Assembly: GCA_009712635.1 (NCBI GenBank)
Contig: WASS01000002.1
Coordinates: forward strand, 62,001 to 126,000
DNA length: 64,000 nucleotides
Source of the DNA: Hungatella sp.
Lineage (GTDB): Bacteria; Bacillota; Clostridia; Lachnospirales; Lachnospiraceae
Direction of reading: 5' to 3'
A program made the position numbers and the translations under genes. Position 1 is the first letter of the stretch; each line of letters starts with the position of its first letter. Below, in pieces: positions 7,944 to 16,371 of this stretch. The notes under the pieces are model-generated. The model was not told where the DNA came from. It was given only the letters and a program-made list of their open reading frames with translations, and made no database searches.

Positions 7944-10373
7944 ATGTTTGTAAATGACAGGCAGATCAAAATAGCAGTAGGAACGAGCAGAAAAGCCACA
8001 TCCTGGCATTTGCAGGAAATGCTCTGGTCCCAATTCGTTCAGAGGGTATCAAGGCCTGAGAGGACCCAGGAGTCCTTTACAGAATATAAAGGGTTGTCAA
8101 AAGCTCAGCAAGATAATCTCAAAGATGTAGGCGGCTTTGTAGGAGGAATTCTTAAGGGGGAAGCCCGTAGAAATGGAAACGCTGGAGATCGTTATCTAAT
8201 TACCTTGGATGCGGATAGCATCGTTCCTGGCGGAACCCAGGGAATTATAAACGCAGTTGATGCATTGGGCTGCGCTTATGTAATTTATTCGACCAGGAAG
8301 CATGAAAGCGCAGCTCCAAGGCTCCGGATTATTCTTCCTCTTGATATCCCGTGCACGGCTGATGAATACGAACCGATAGCCAGAAAGACTGCTGCATTTT
8401 TAGGGATGCAGATATTTGATCCCACAACGTTTGAGCCCGTTCGGCTAATGTACTGGCCAAGCTGCTGTATTGACGGTGAGTTTGTTTTCCTTTACGGCGA
8501 TAAGCCATTTATTTCAAAAGATGGAATGCTCGGACTTTATAGCGACTGGCACAATGTAGCCGAGTGGCCAGAGGTACCAGGAGCCGCAAAGCTCAGAGAC
8601 CGATCTGCTAAGAAGCAGGGGAACCCTATAGAAAAACAGGGGGTAGTTGGTGCCTTTTGCAGAGAGTTTGACATTCCGACTGCAATAGCAGAGTTTTTAT
8701 CAGATGAGTACGTTCCTTGCGGAGAGGACCGCTTTACCTACTGTGAAGGATCTACGGTGGGGGGCGCCGTACTTTACGAAGACGGGAACTTTCTTTTCAG
8801 CCACCATGCAACGGATCCGGCCAGCGGTAAGTTGTGCAACGCTTTTGACCTTATAAGGCTTCATAAGTTCTCAGATGAGGATTATGACGCAAAACCAGAT
8901 ACCCCGGTTACTCAGCTGCCATCTTTTAAGACGATGTGTGAATTTGCATTAAAACAGGATTCAGTGTCCAAAGCGGTAGCATCTGAACGGTATCAAAAGG
9001 CTCAGGGCGAGTTTGCAGTACTGCCAGGAACCACGGAGAGCGCAGAAGTAGCCGAGGTAAACCTTGACTGGCTATCACGTTTAGAATGCCACTCAAAGAC
9101 GGGGAAGCCTCTCAGCACGATCGATAATGCTGTTATTGTCTTAAACAATGATCCAAAGCTGTCCGGAAAATTCTGGCATGATGAATTTGGTAATAGAGCA
9201 GTAGTAGAAAAACCTCTTCCATGGGACGTGGTTCAGGGTACTTATAAGCTAAGAGCCTGGGTAGATGAAGACGATGCAGGTTTAAGGCATTACATAGAAA
9301 AAGTGTACGGAATTACAGGAAAAGAGAGGATATATGACGCCATGGCGGTTTATGCTACCTCTCACAAGCACCATAAGATTAAAGAATATTTAATGGGTCT
9401 GAAATGGGATGGGATTCCCAGATTGGATCAATTGCTAATTGACTATTTTGGGGCCGAGGATAGTCCCTATACCAGAGCTGTTTCCAGAAAAACACTGGTG
9501 GCCGCAGTGGCCAGAGCTATGATTCCAGGAATAAAATTTGATTCTATGCTAATTCTTTCAGGAGCTCAGGGAGTCGGGAAAAGTACCTTTTTCCGCTTTC
9601 TTGGAAAAGATTGGTACTCTGATAGTTTAGCTACCTTTGATGGTAAGGACGCCGCTGAGCTTATACAGGGTTACTGGATTATAGAAGCTGGCGAACTCGC
9701 AGGAATGAATAAATCAGAAATGAATACCGTAAAGCAGTTTTTAAGTAAAACCGAAGATGTATACCGCGAAGCGTATGGGCGCCGTACAAAGCCATTCCCG
9801 CGGTCTTGCGTCATTGTAGGAACAACCAATGATAAGGAATTTTTAAAGGATAGAACGGGAAACAGGCGCTTTTGGCCGGTAGACTTAGGTAAAGGGGAGC
9901 CCACTAAGAGCGTATTTAAGCATCTTCCGGACGAGGTGGATCAGATATGGGCAGAGGCCTGTGTTCGCTGGCAATGTGGGGAATCCCTTTATCTGGAGGG
10001 AGCAATCGCAGAGGAGGCCGTAAAGCAGCAAGAGGAGCATAAGGAACGTAATGCAAGAGAAGGAATCATTCGGGAGTTCCTGGAAAGAAAAGTACCAAAT
10101 GATTGGAGCAAGCGGGATCTGGCGTCACGTCGCGAATTCTGGAATTTTGCAGGTAAGGAGTATGACGAAAATCTGCTTCAGGAGCGTGATCGGGTATGTG
10201 CAGCTGAAATATGGTGTGAGTGTTTTAATGGGGACTTAAAGATGATGAAGCGATCAGATGGGCTGGAAATAAGTGGAATCCTATCTTGCCTGAGCGAATG
10301 GGAGTACAAAGCAACAGTCCGATGCGGACCATATTACGGAACACAACGGGGTTTTGTTAGGAGAAAATTGTAA
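7944..10373 (+). CDS. VapE-type primase/helicase (VirE domain ATPase)
   Basis: The 809-residue protein has an N-terminal primase-like part with RYLITLDADSI near residue 84 and YSTRKHESAAPRLRIILPL. The C-terminal VirE/VapE ATPase has Walker A GAQGVGKST (about 540-548), Walker B-like YWIIEAGELAG, and GTTNDKEFLKDRTGNRRFWPV with the sensor Arg residues. It probably primes and unwinds at the phage origin. The iteron-like array begins at its stop codon and may be its binding site (inference). It follows the polymerase by 5 bases. Confidence 0.88.
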   Translation: MFVNDRQIKIAVGTSRKATSWHLQEMLWSQFVQRVSRPERTQESFTEYKGLSKAQQDNLKDVGGFVGGILKGEARRNGNAGDRYLITLDADSIVPGGTQGIINAVDALGCAYVIYSTRKHESAAPRLRIILPLDIPCTADEYEPIARKTAAFLGMQIFDPTTFEPVRLMYWPSCCIDGEFVFLYGDKPFISKDGMLGLYSDWHNVAEWPEVPGAAKLRDRSAKKQGNPIEKQGVVGAFCREFDIPTAIAEFLSDEYVPCGEDRFTYCEGSTVGGAVLYEDGNFLFSHHATDPASGKLCNAFDLIRLHKFSDEDYDAKPDTPVTQLPSFKTMCEFALKQDSVSKAVASERYQKAQGEFAVLPGTTESAEVAEVNLDWLSRLECHSKTGKPLSTIDNAVIVLNNDPKLSGKFWHDEFGNRAVVEKPLPWDVVQGTYKLRAWVDEDDAGLRHYIEKVYGITGKERIYDAMAVYATSHKHHKIKEYLMGLKWDGIPRLDQLLIDYFGAEDSPYTRAVSRKTLVAAVARAMIPGIKFDSMLILSGAQGVGKSTFFRFLGKDWYSDSLATFDGKDAAELIQGYWIIEAGELAGMNKSEMNTVKQFLSKTEDVYREAYGRRTKPFPRSCVIVGTTNDKEFLKDRTGNRRFWPVDLGKGEPTKSVFKHLPDEVDQIWAEACVRWQCGESLYLEGAIAEEAVKQQEEHKERNAREGIIREFLERKVPNDWSKRDLASRREFWNFAGKEYDENLLQERDRVCAAEIWCECFNGDLKMMKRSDGLEISGILSCLSEWEYKATVRCGPYYGTQRGFVRRKL

Positions 10374-10619
10374 ACGGAAGGTGTAAACAGACAGGCAAAA
10401 TGTAAACAGACTGTTTACAAAAATGTAAACGTTGTAAAAGGGTGTAAACAGTATAGTGTTTACGGTTAAAGCCTGAATACATAAGGGTTTGAGATACTTG
10501 TAAACGTTGTAAACATTAATTTTCTTATAAATATAAATTAAAGGGAAATAAGGGTATATATACCCCACGTACCCTTGTACGCTAGGTACTATATACGTGT
10601 ACGTGAGACAACGTTTACA
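10369..10619. repeat. Iteron-like TGTAAAC array, candidate phage origin
   Basis: TGTAAAC occurs at 10369, 10382, 10401, 10424, 10443, 10499 and 10508, with a near copy TGTAAAA at 10433. The inverted form is at 10413 and 10613, and GTTTACG is at 10458. The pair TGTAAACGTTGTAAA is present twice (10424 and 10499). An AT-rich stretch follows (10515-10550), then a perfect palindrome GGGTATATATACCC (10552-10565) and several GTAC motifs. No gene fits here. Clustered iterons plus an AT-rich element beside the helicase gene are what a replication origin looks like; an operator array is the alternative. One more copy lies at 13209. Confidence 0.6.
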
Positions 10620-10642
10620 TGGTATGGACAGGAGAATTAGAG

Positions 10643-10936
10643 ATGATTGAAAAAAAGCTTGAAGAGAAATTCAGGGTGGCAGTAAGTAAGGCGGGTGGTA
10701 AGGCCTACAAATTCACATCACCCGGTAATGATGGAGTCCCGGATCGTTTGGTGGTACTTCCTGGAGGATATATCGGTTTCGTTGAACTGAAGCAGAAGGG
10801 GAAAAAGCCTACACCACTCCAGAATAAACGGATTAGAGAGCTGCGGGATCTTGGTTGCACGGTTCATGTTTTAGACGATCCGGCGAATATCGGAGCTGTA
10901 ATAGGCAGCATAGCCAGAGGAGGGCAGGCGCTATGA
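10643..10936 (+). CDS. VRR-NUC domain nuclease
   Basis: The ATG at 10643 was chosen for its upstream CAGGAGAATTAG; an earlier in-frame ATG at 10619 sits in the iteron array. The 97-residue protein is a lone VRR-NUC domain: AYKFTSPGNDGVPDRLVVLPGG then FVELKQKGKKPTPLQ, giving the D...E-x-K catalytic set, followed by LRDLGCTVHVLDD. Small stand-alone VRR-NUCs are standard partners of the SNF2-type helicase that follows, which it overlaps as ATGA. They are thought to act in phage replication or recombination-intermediate cleavage. Confidence 0.88.
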   Translation: MIEKKLEEKFRVAVSKAGGKAYKFTSPGNDGVPDRLVVLPGGYIGFVELKQKGKKPTPLQNKRIRELRDLGCTVHVLDDPANIGAVIGSIARGGQAL

Positions 10937-12324
10937 AACTAATACCCCATGATTATCAGCGGTACTGTATTAACCGCATGATTGCTGAACCAGAGTTAGG
11001 GCTCTTTTTAGACATGGGACTTGGGAAGACCGTTATCACTCTTACTGCGGTTAATGACTTACGGTATAACCGCTTTGCTGCCAGTAAAGTTCTAGTCATA
11101 GCCCCTAAGAAAGTGGCAGAGGACACCTGGACAAGAGAAGCATCTAAATGGGATCATTTAAAGCTACTGCGAGTAGTACCCGTTCTGGGAGCAAAGGCTA
11201 AGCGCATTAAGGCAATAAATACCCCGGGCGATGTGTATGTGCTAAGCAGAGACAACGTCCCTTGGCTTGTTGACTATTACCGGAACGATTGGCCGTTTGA
11301 CACCGTGGTCATTGACGAACTAAGCAGTTTTAAGAATCCGCAGGCAAAGCGATTTAAAAGTTTGGTGCTTGTTCGGAGTCATATCAGGAGGATTTATGGG
11401 CTGACCGGTACCCCAGCGCCTAATGGATTAATAGACCTATGGGCCCAGGTTTTTTTATTAGATCAGGGGAAGCGCCTTGGCGAAAAAATTGGAGTCTATC
11501 GGGAAAACTATTTCTCGCCGGCGTCCCGTAATCGCGACGTGATATTTTCTTACGCACCGTTGCCAGGAGCGGAGGATACAATACAGAGCAGAATCGGAGA
11601 TATATGTATTAGCCTTTCGGCAAAAGATTACCTGGCACTTCCGGAGCGTATTGACAATATAATCCATGTGCAGCTAAATGACAAAGAGCGTAAGGCCTAC
11701 GAAAAATTTGAAAAGGAAATGCTTCTGGAAATAGACGAAGCGACACTTGATGCCGGTTCCGCAGCAGTGCTTACAAACAAGCTTCTGCAGTTTTGCAATG
11801 GGGCTGTGTATGACGAAAATAAAACGCCGGTGGAAATCCACAGTGAAAAGTTGGAGGCTCTTACGGAGATCGTAGAAGCAAATGCGGGTAAACCGGTCCT
11901 GGTCTTTTACAATTTCCAGCATGACCGTGCAAGAATAATACAGCTCTTTTCCAGATCTGGACTAAAAATTAAAGAGCTTAAAGGCCCAGATACAATAAGC
12001 CAGTGGAATAACCGGGAAATAGATCTCCTGCTTGCGCATCCTGCAAGCGCCGCTTACGGCCTAAATCTCCAGGCGGGGGGGAATATCATTGTATGGTTCG
12101 GACTTAATTGGTCTTTAGAGCTTTATCTACAGGCGAATGCCAGATTGCACAGGCAAGGACAAAAAGAGAGTGTCATAATACATCACTTGGTTGTCAGCGG
12201 GGGTATGGACGAGGACGTCATGGACGCCTTGCAGAATAAGCAGGTAACACAGGATTCCCTTCTTATGGCCTTAAAGGCCCGGATCGGGAAGGTTAGAGGA
12301 GTGGAGAAAGACGAAGGAAATTAA
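10933..12324 (+). CDS. SNF2-family helicase (phage)
   Basis: The ATG at 10933 overlaps the stop of the VRR-NUC gene; an upstream in-frame start at 10855 would lie inside that gene. The 463-residue protein has a Q-like HDYQRYCINRM, motif I FLDMGLGKT (about 24-33), motif II VVIDELSS (Asp-Glu-Leu-Ser variant of DEAH), motif III GLTGTPAPNG, motif V ASAAYGLNLQAGGNIIV and motif VI QANARLHRQGQ. It is a compact phage SNF2 translocase paired with the nuclease. Confidence 0.9.
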   Translation: MKLIPHDYQRYCINRMIAEPELGLFLDMGLGKTVITLTAVNDLRYNRFAASKVLVIAPKKVAEDTWTREASKWDHLKLLRVVPVLGAKAKRIKAINTPGDVYVLSRDNVPWLVDYYRNDWPFDTVVIDELSSFKNPQAKRFKSLVLVRSHIRRIYGLTGTPAPNGLIDLWAQVFLLDQGKRLGEKIGVYRENYFSPASRNRDVIFSYAPLPGAEDTIQSRIGDICISLSAKDYLALPERIDNIIHVQLNDKERKAYEKFEKEMLLEIDEATLDAGSAAVLTNKLLQFCNGAVYDENKTPVEIHSEKLEALTEIVEANAGKPVLVFYNFQHDRARIIQLFSRSGLKIKELKGPDTISQWNNREIDLLLAHPASAAYGLNLQAGGNIIVWFGLNWSLELYLQANARLHRQGQKESVIIHHLVVSGGMDEDVMDALQNKQVTQDSLLMALKARIGKVRGVEKDEGN

Positions 12325-12353
12325 TAGACTGATATTTTCCAGAGGAGGGACAA

Positions 12354-12545
12354 ATGAGCAGTAAAGAGGAACACGCAGCCGCATTTACTACGGAACGGGC
12401 CAGAGCCGCCAAACAGGTATACATACTGAAAGGACCCAAGGCTGATACATTCAGCGCAACAAATCCAGCCTACGCATATACCAGTTCATGCCCGGATCCA
12501 AAGCGCAGGAAGCCTGCGAGAAAGATGGTGCAACATGAAGCTTGA
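12354..12545 (+). CDS. Small phage protein, 63 aa, unknown
   Basis: GAGGAGGGACAA precedes the ATG. The product is polar and basic, with a Pro/Arg/Lys-rich C-terminus (SSCPDPKRRKPARK). It overlaps the next gene by 11 bases, so the two are probably coupled. No domain recognised. Confidence 0.55.
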   Translation: MSSKEEHAAAFTTERARAAKQVYILKGPKADTFSATNPAYAYTSSCPDPKRRKPARKMVQHEA

Positions 12546-12726
12546 AGAAAAACAGATAATCACTGTCCAGGTTTACCCTGGAAGGAAGTTTGGGACTATG
12601 ATCGGCAGTAATGACGGCCTGATCGGGATCCTGTTGGACAGTGGTGATTACATAGATACACCCCAAGATCGGGTGAGAATTGTGTCGGTGGAGCTGGAGA
12701 GTGATGCCACACAAAAAACTTTATGA
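12535..12726 (+). CDS. Small phage protein, 63 aa, beta-rich
   Basis: The product looks like a small beta-barrel (KQIITVQVYPGRKFGTMIG, GIGILL-like strands, DRVRIVSVELES). It overlaps the preceding small gene and precedes the late regulator. Function unknown. Confidence 0.55.
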   Translation: MKLEEKQIITVQVYPGRKFGTMIGSNDGLIGILLDSGDYIDTPQDRVRIVSVELESDATQKTL

Positions 12727-12753
12727 GATTTTTGACAGCAAGGGGGTGAATTT

Positions 12754-13182
12754 TTGGACCAGGAAACTAAAATAAATGAAGAAAAGAAGGACTACTTAAA
12801 ATCGTATAAAAAAACTCGGAACCGTTTAAATTCTCTTGAACTCCAACTCAGGCAGCTAAAACTTGATATGTTACATGTCAGAGCCTCTCAGGGTGACGGA
12901 ATGCCCAGGGGCAAGGGAGAAATGAATGATTTATCAAGATTCATGGAGCAAATGGCGAATTTGGAAGAGCGAATTGATAGTAAACGGTCGGAGTTAGTGG
13001 ATAAACAAATCAAAATAACTTCTGCAATAAATTTGCTTAATGACGATGACGAGTGCACAATTATGACTGAAAAGTATTTAAACGGTAAAACTTGGGAAAA
13101 GGTTTCAGAGGACAATGGATATGCATGGATGACAATGCATAGGATCCATGGACGCGCATTGAAAAAAATAAAATTGGGATAG
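12754..13182 (+). CDS. Late transcription regulator (DUF1492/ArpU-like)
   Basis: The start is TTG behind AAGGGGGTGA. The 142-residue protein has an N-terminal coiled coil (about 12-90) and a C-terminal sigma-70 region 4-like helix-turn-helix: ECTIMTEKYLNGKTWEKVSEDNGYAWMTMHRIHGRALKKI. This is the DUF1492/ArpU/RinA arrangement found immediately upstream of terminase genes in Firmicute phages, where such proteins switch on late genes. A terminator-like hairpin follows. Confidence 0.8.
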   Translation: MDQETKINEEKKDYLKSYKKTRNRLNSLELQLRQLKLDMLHVRASQGDGMPRGKGEMNDLSRFMEQMANLEERIDSKRSELVDKQIKITSAINLLNDDDECTIMTEKYLNGKTWEKVSEDNGYAWMTMHRIHGRALKKIKLG

Positions 13183-13223
13183 AATGGTATAATCTTCCTG
13201 TGTTATAGTGTAAACAAGAAATT

Positions 13224-13248
13224 GGGCTTCCTCGCAGGAGCCCTTTTT
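13224..13248 (+). terminator. Rho-independent terminator after the late regulator
   Basis: GGGCTTCCT...AGGAGCCC with a CGC loop and a one-base bulge is followed by TTTTT. It ends the early/replication transcript. Confidence 0.65.
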
Positions 13249-13266
13249 AAAACCCGACAGGAATTT

Positions 13267-13302
13267 TGTTACCGTCATTAAAATACAGAGGAGATGGTAA
13301 CA
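13267..13302. promoter_or_regulatory. Inverted repeat around the methylase ribosome site
   Basis: TGTTACC (13267-13273) and GGTAACA (13296-13302) are perfect inverted arms enclosing the AGAGGAGAT ribosome site. In RNA this could hide the ribosome site; in DNA it could be an operator. Either would regulate the methylase. Confidence 0.4.
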
Positions 13303-14057
13303 TGAATAGTTTCATAAGTTGGATAGGTGGTAAGAAACTTTTGAGGAAAAAGGTTTTAGAACAATTCCCAGATCCAGAATCATATAATCGATATATTGAG
13401 GTATTCGGTGGAGCGGGCTGGGTATTATTTTCCCAAGATAAGCATGCGCCTATGGAGGTATTTAACGATGTAAACGGAGAGTTGATTAATTTATATAGAG
13501 TTGTAAAGTATCACTCGGAAGCTCTACAGAAGGAACTGGAATGGTTGCTTATGTCTCGGGAGCAGTTTTTTGATGAGCTTAATAGAAATACCAGGGGGCT
13601 GACAGATATCCAGAGGGCGGCCCGTTTCTTCTGCCTGATAAAAGAAAGTTTCGGTGCAGACTGCAGGTCGTTTGGTGTTAGAAGCAGAGACATGAAAAAG
13701 GCAGTCGACTATTTGAAAGAGGTTTCTGGCCGATTAAACAGAGTCGTTATTGAGAATCAGGATTTTGAACGGTTGATTAAGACTTATGATCGCCCTGATG
13801 CCCTATTTTATCTGGATCCTCCTTACTACGAAGCGGAGAAGTATTATCCGGATCGTTTTAACCCGGAAGACCATGGAAGGTTGCGGGATTGTCTGTGTAA
13901 TATCAAGGGAAAATTTGTATTATCCTATAATGACTGTCAGCAGATCAGGAATCTCTATGAAGGATTTACAGTTGTTGAGGTTGATCGGTCGGACAATCTG
14001 GTTAGTAAGAATGGTGGTCGGAGATATAAAGAGCTTATCATTAAAAATTTTGAATAG
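13302..14057 (+). CDS. Dam-like D12-class DNA adenine methylase
   Basis: The ATG at 13302 follows AGAGGAGATGGTAAC; the longer frame from 13266 lacks a site. The 251-residue protein has FISWIGGKK (N-terminal AdoMet loop), YIEVFGGAGWVLF (motif I) and YLDPPYY (motif IV, DPPY), the D12 class N6-adenine methylase set. Its target cannot be read from sequence. It sits alone between two terminators, just before cargo genes, a common phage position. It differs clearly from the second methylase at 39.5 kb. Confidence 0.87.
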   Translation: MNSFISWIGGKKLLRKKVLEQFPDPESYNRYIEVFGGAGWVLFSQDKHAPMEVFNDVNGELINLYRVVKYHSEALQKELEWLLMSREQFFDELNRNTRGLTDIQRAARFFCLIKESFGADCRSFGVRSRDMKKAVDYLKEVSGRLNRVVIENQDFERLIKTYDRPDALFYLDPPYYEAEKYYPDRFNPEDHGRLRDCLCNIKGKFVLSYNDCQQIRNLYEGFTVVEVDRSDNLVSKNGGRRYKELIIKNFE

Positions 14058-14145
14058 ATTTATCCCCCTTCGGTTGCTGGGTGTAACAGCCTAGTGACTG
14101 ATTAACCCGGTTTATACTCTCCCAAGACATTTTCCGGGTCTAAAG

Positions 14146-14174
14146 GCTCTTAGCTTATAGCTGAGGGCTTTTTT
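14146..14174 (+). terminator. Rho-independent terminator after the methylase
   Basis: GCTCTTAGCT-TAT-AGCTGAGGGC pairs along 10 positions with two G-U pairs and is followed by TTTTTT. It insulates the SOS promoter downstream. Confidence 0.75.
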
Positions 14175-14189
14175 ATTAATAAAGGTTGA

Positions 14190-14218
14190 TTGACTATTTC
14201 GAACAAGTGTTCTATACT
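14190..14218 (+). promoter_or_regulatory. SOS-controlled promoter with LexA box in the spacer
   Basis: TTGACT (14190-14195) and TATACT (14213-14218) are exactly 17 bases apart. The spacer holds GAACAAGTGTTC (14201-14212), preceded by C, matching the Gram-positive LexA consensus CGAAC-RNRY-GTTYG except at the last base. Bound LexA would cover the promoter, so the two genes downstream should be silent until DNA damage. Confidence 0.8.
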
Positions 14219-14307
14219 GAATATACAAAATTAGTATTTAATTTTTGGAATATTTACCCATAAGACATGTGTTATAATAAATAAAAAAGTCGAATGGGGA
14301 GAGTAGC

Positions 14308-15519
14308 ATGAGCATTGTACCGGTAACATTTTCAGAAGAAAACGAAGGGTATATTACACTTTCGGCATTTAAAAAGTTTGCGAGAGATAAAAAAAATTAT
14401 TCTCTGCGTACAACCGCGAGTAGACCAGAGATGGTTGAGGATATTAACCAGTATGCTGAATCATCTGAGGAAAATAAGAAAACAGTCTTATTGTGGGTTG
14501 ATTCAGTACTCAAAGAAGGTATTAAAGATTTATATGTTAAAAAAATGGATTTAAATAACGATCAGCTTAGTAAGCTAAATGATGATTCATATGTTTGTGA
14601 GTTGTTAGAGGAAGAGATATACGACCCTAATTGCAGATATCTTTGCAATCACTATACAGGTAGCCTGCATTGTTATAGATATGAAATAAATAATACAATA
14701 GATGGTAGGGTAATAAATATTTATTTAGGCAAGCTAATAACTTTTAGCGATAAAAATAATGGAACTCGCTCCAATCCATACCCGCTTTTTGTTGATATTT
14801 ATGTAGATAAAGGAATAATTGTTGGAAGGGCAAAGTCTAAATCAAATATGTACAAATACACAAAATTTTTTGATTCAGAACATGTACAAACAACATCAAC
14901 TGAAAAGGAAATTTTAAACGCAATAAAATATACGCTTGAGATTTTTGGCATAGCTACAATAAAAGGGTATCTAGTATCCGAAGAATTTAAGGGAATGCTA
15001 TATAATATGCTGCTGAATTATACACAAACTCCAACAAAGATTGTGCAAATGATGGAGGATAAAAAAGCTGAAGTAGAAGAAATGAGGGATTTATTGGTAA
15101 ATCGAATCTGTGGATTATCGACATATTATCTAAATGATGTACTTTCGGATATAACAAATATGGTTGAAAAATATTTTTCTATCAGTTATCCGGACAAGAG
15201 TATTTTTACCGCGGATCGTGAAGCCTATCCTTTAAAAATATCTGCGACAGATGATGAGGAATCTAAACTTGAGCAGAGAGCAGCAAATGAAGATCCATTA
15301 CAATCAAAAGCCATATTTTTTGATAATAAAAAACTATTGCAGAAAAGCCAATTGTGTGATGGCGTATGGTTCCGCTTCTTGCGTCAATCATCAATATACT
15401 TTAACAAAGCTTTCAATGTTAGAATATCTATAAAAAATGATTGTTGTTCAATTAAATTCACAGAATTTACCTTGGAGGAGGACATAAGACATGTGCTGTT
15501 CTCGCTTATCAAGTCTTAG
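14308..15519 (+). CDS. SOS-regulated cargo protein 1, 403 aa, unknown
   Basis: GGGGAGAG precedes the ATG. The protein has no domain I recognise. It is soluble, with a mixed alpha/beta N-terminal two-thirds (YRYEINNTIDGRVINIYLGKL, VDIYVDKGIIVGRAKSKS), a helical region about 235-285 (KIVQMMEDKKAEVEEMRDLL), and a C-terminal strand-rich part that could be a winged helix. The gene is clearly more AT-rich than the flanking phage genes. With the next gene, which it overlaps by 29 bases, it forms an isolated unit between terminators under a LexA-type promoter: a moron. A sensor or toxin role is a guess. Confidence 0.7.
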   Translation: MSIVPVTFSEENEGYITLSAFKKFARDKKNYSLRTTASRPEMVEDINQYAESSEENKKTVLLWVDSVLKEGIKDLYVKKMDLNNDQLSKLNDDSYVCELLEEEIYDPNCRYLCNHYTGSLHCYRYEINNTIDGRVINIYLGKLITFSDKNNGTRSNPYPLFVDIYVDKGIIVGRAKSKSNMYKYTKFFDSEHVQTTSTEKEILNAIKYTLEIFGIATIKGYLVSEEFKGMLYNMLLNYTQTPTKIVQMMEDKKAEVEEMRDLLVNRICGLSTYYLNDVLSDITNMVEKYFSISYPDKSIFTADREAYPLKISATDDEESKLEQRAANEDPLQSKAIFFDNKKLLQKSQLCDGVWFRFLRQSSIYFNKAFNVRISIKNDCCSIKFTEFTLEEDIRHVLFSLIKS

Positions 15520-16297
15520 TAATGTTATAACAAAAGAGAATATATTATTGTTAGATGATTATTTGCATTCTCTTTCGCCAAATGCTGCAAAATATATAAC
15601 TCCAACTAAGATTATGAAAGTATTGTCATTAGATTATGAAACTAGTGTTAAAGCATTACTTAAGCTAGAAGATGGCGGAATTTTAAATCGGTATTTTGGA
15701 ATAAGATGTCCAGAGTGTTCTATGTTAATAAAAACAGCGGAAACACTTGAAGAACTTAAATACGTTAGCATTAATACCTGTTACAGTTGCGAGGAAGAGA
15801 TTGAGATCTCAAAAGATGATGTTGTTATATTATTTAGAATTAATGAATATGAATTCCCTTTTGAATCCGGGCAACAAAAAACTTCTTTTGGAGCTAAAAA
15901 GGAAAGTACTTTTGTTGCCCAAGAGAAAGATAGTTATTACGATTTTAGTAATATGGAAGAATATTTGAAGGTAATGGCTCAAAACGCGGAGCATGAACAT
16001 ACCAGTAGATTAATTGAACAGGAAAAAAACGAAGATGATAAGAAATTAGAAAGAAAAGCTGTAAAAATATATAAAAGGAATACTAAAATATCAATAGCTT
16101 TAAGTTTTATTGGATATTTTATATTAGTATATATAATTATTTACGTATATAAACAATATGGCTACAGTAAAATAGCAACTTTTTCTACTTTTGGCTCTTC
16201 ATTAATACCGTTCGGAATTAATTACATCATACTTAAAATGTTTCCTCAAGATATAGGGTTAATAAAACGTATATTAAAAGCAGAAAATAGTACATAA
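15491..16297 (+). CDS. SOS-regulated cargo protein 2: wHTH, zinc ribbon, two membrane helices
   Basis: GGAGGAGG lies just upstream of the ATG, inside the preceding gene, implying coupling. Residues about 13-70 look like a winged helix (PTKIMKVLSLDYETSVKALLKLEDGGILNRYF). RCPEC (C73, C76) and TCYSC (C97, C100) form a zinc ribbon. A charged helix runs about 150-195. Two hydrophobic segments are at about 200-221 and 227-249, with a short cytoplasmic tail. A soluble sensing part plus a two-helix membrane anchor is the build of membrane effectors in abortive-infection systems; that role is inferred. No named family recognised. Confidence 0.7.
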   Translation: MCCSRLSSLSNVITKENILLLDDYLHSLSPNAAKYITPTKIMKVLSLDYETSVKALLKLEDGGILNRYFGIRCPECSMLIKTAETLEELKYVSINTCYSCEEEIEISKDDVVILFRINEYEFPFESGQQKTSFGAKKESTFVAQEKDSYYDFSNMEEYLKVMAQNAEHEHTSRLIEQEKNEDDKKLERKAVKIYKRNTKISIALSFIGYFILVYIIIYVYKQYGYSKIATFSTFGSSLIPFGINYIILKMFPQDIGLIKRILKAENST

Positions 16298-16310
16298 AGT
16301 TATAATTTTC

Positions 16311-16337
16311 AGAGGCGGCCAACCCCGTCTCTTTTTT
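16311..16337 (+). terminator. Rho-independent terminator ending the cargo unit
   Basis: AGAGGCGG and CCGTCTCT pair (one G-U) around a short loop, followed by TTTTTT. It separates the SOS unit from the terminase operon. Confidence 0.75.
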
Positions 16338-16371
16338 GTTATAAAAATTAGCCAGATTGGAAGGTGAGGTG

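Noticed and set aside
10369-10619. TGTAAAC copies as a CRISPR array
   Set aside because: The repeats are 7 bases, irregularly spaced and in both orientations, with no cas genes; they fit iterons or operators.
10619-10642. Earlier ATG start of the VRR-NUC gene
   Set aside because: It sits within the last iteron copy and lacks a ribosome site, whereas ATG 10643 has GGAG at the right distance.
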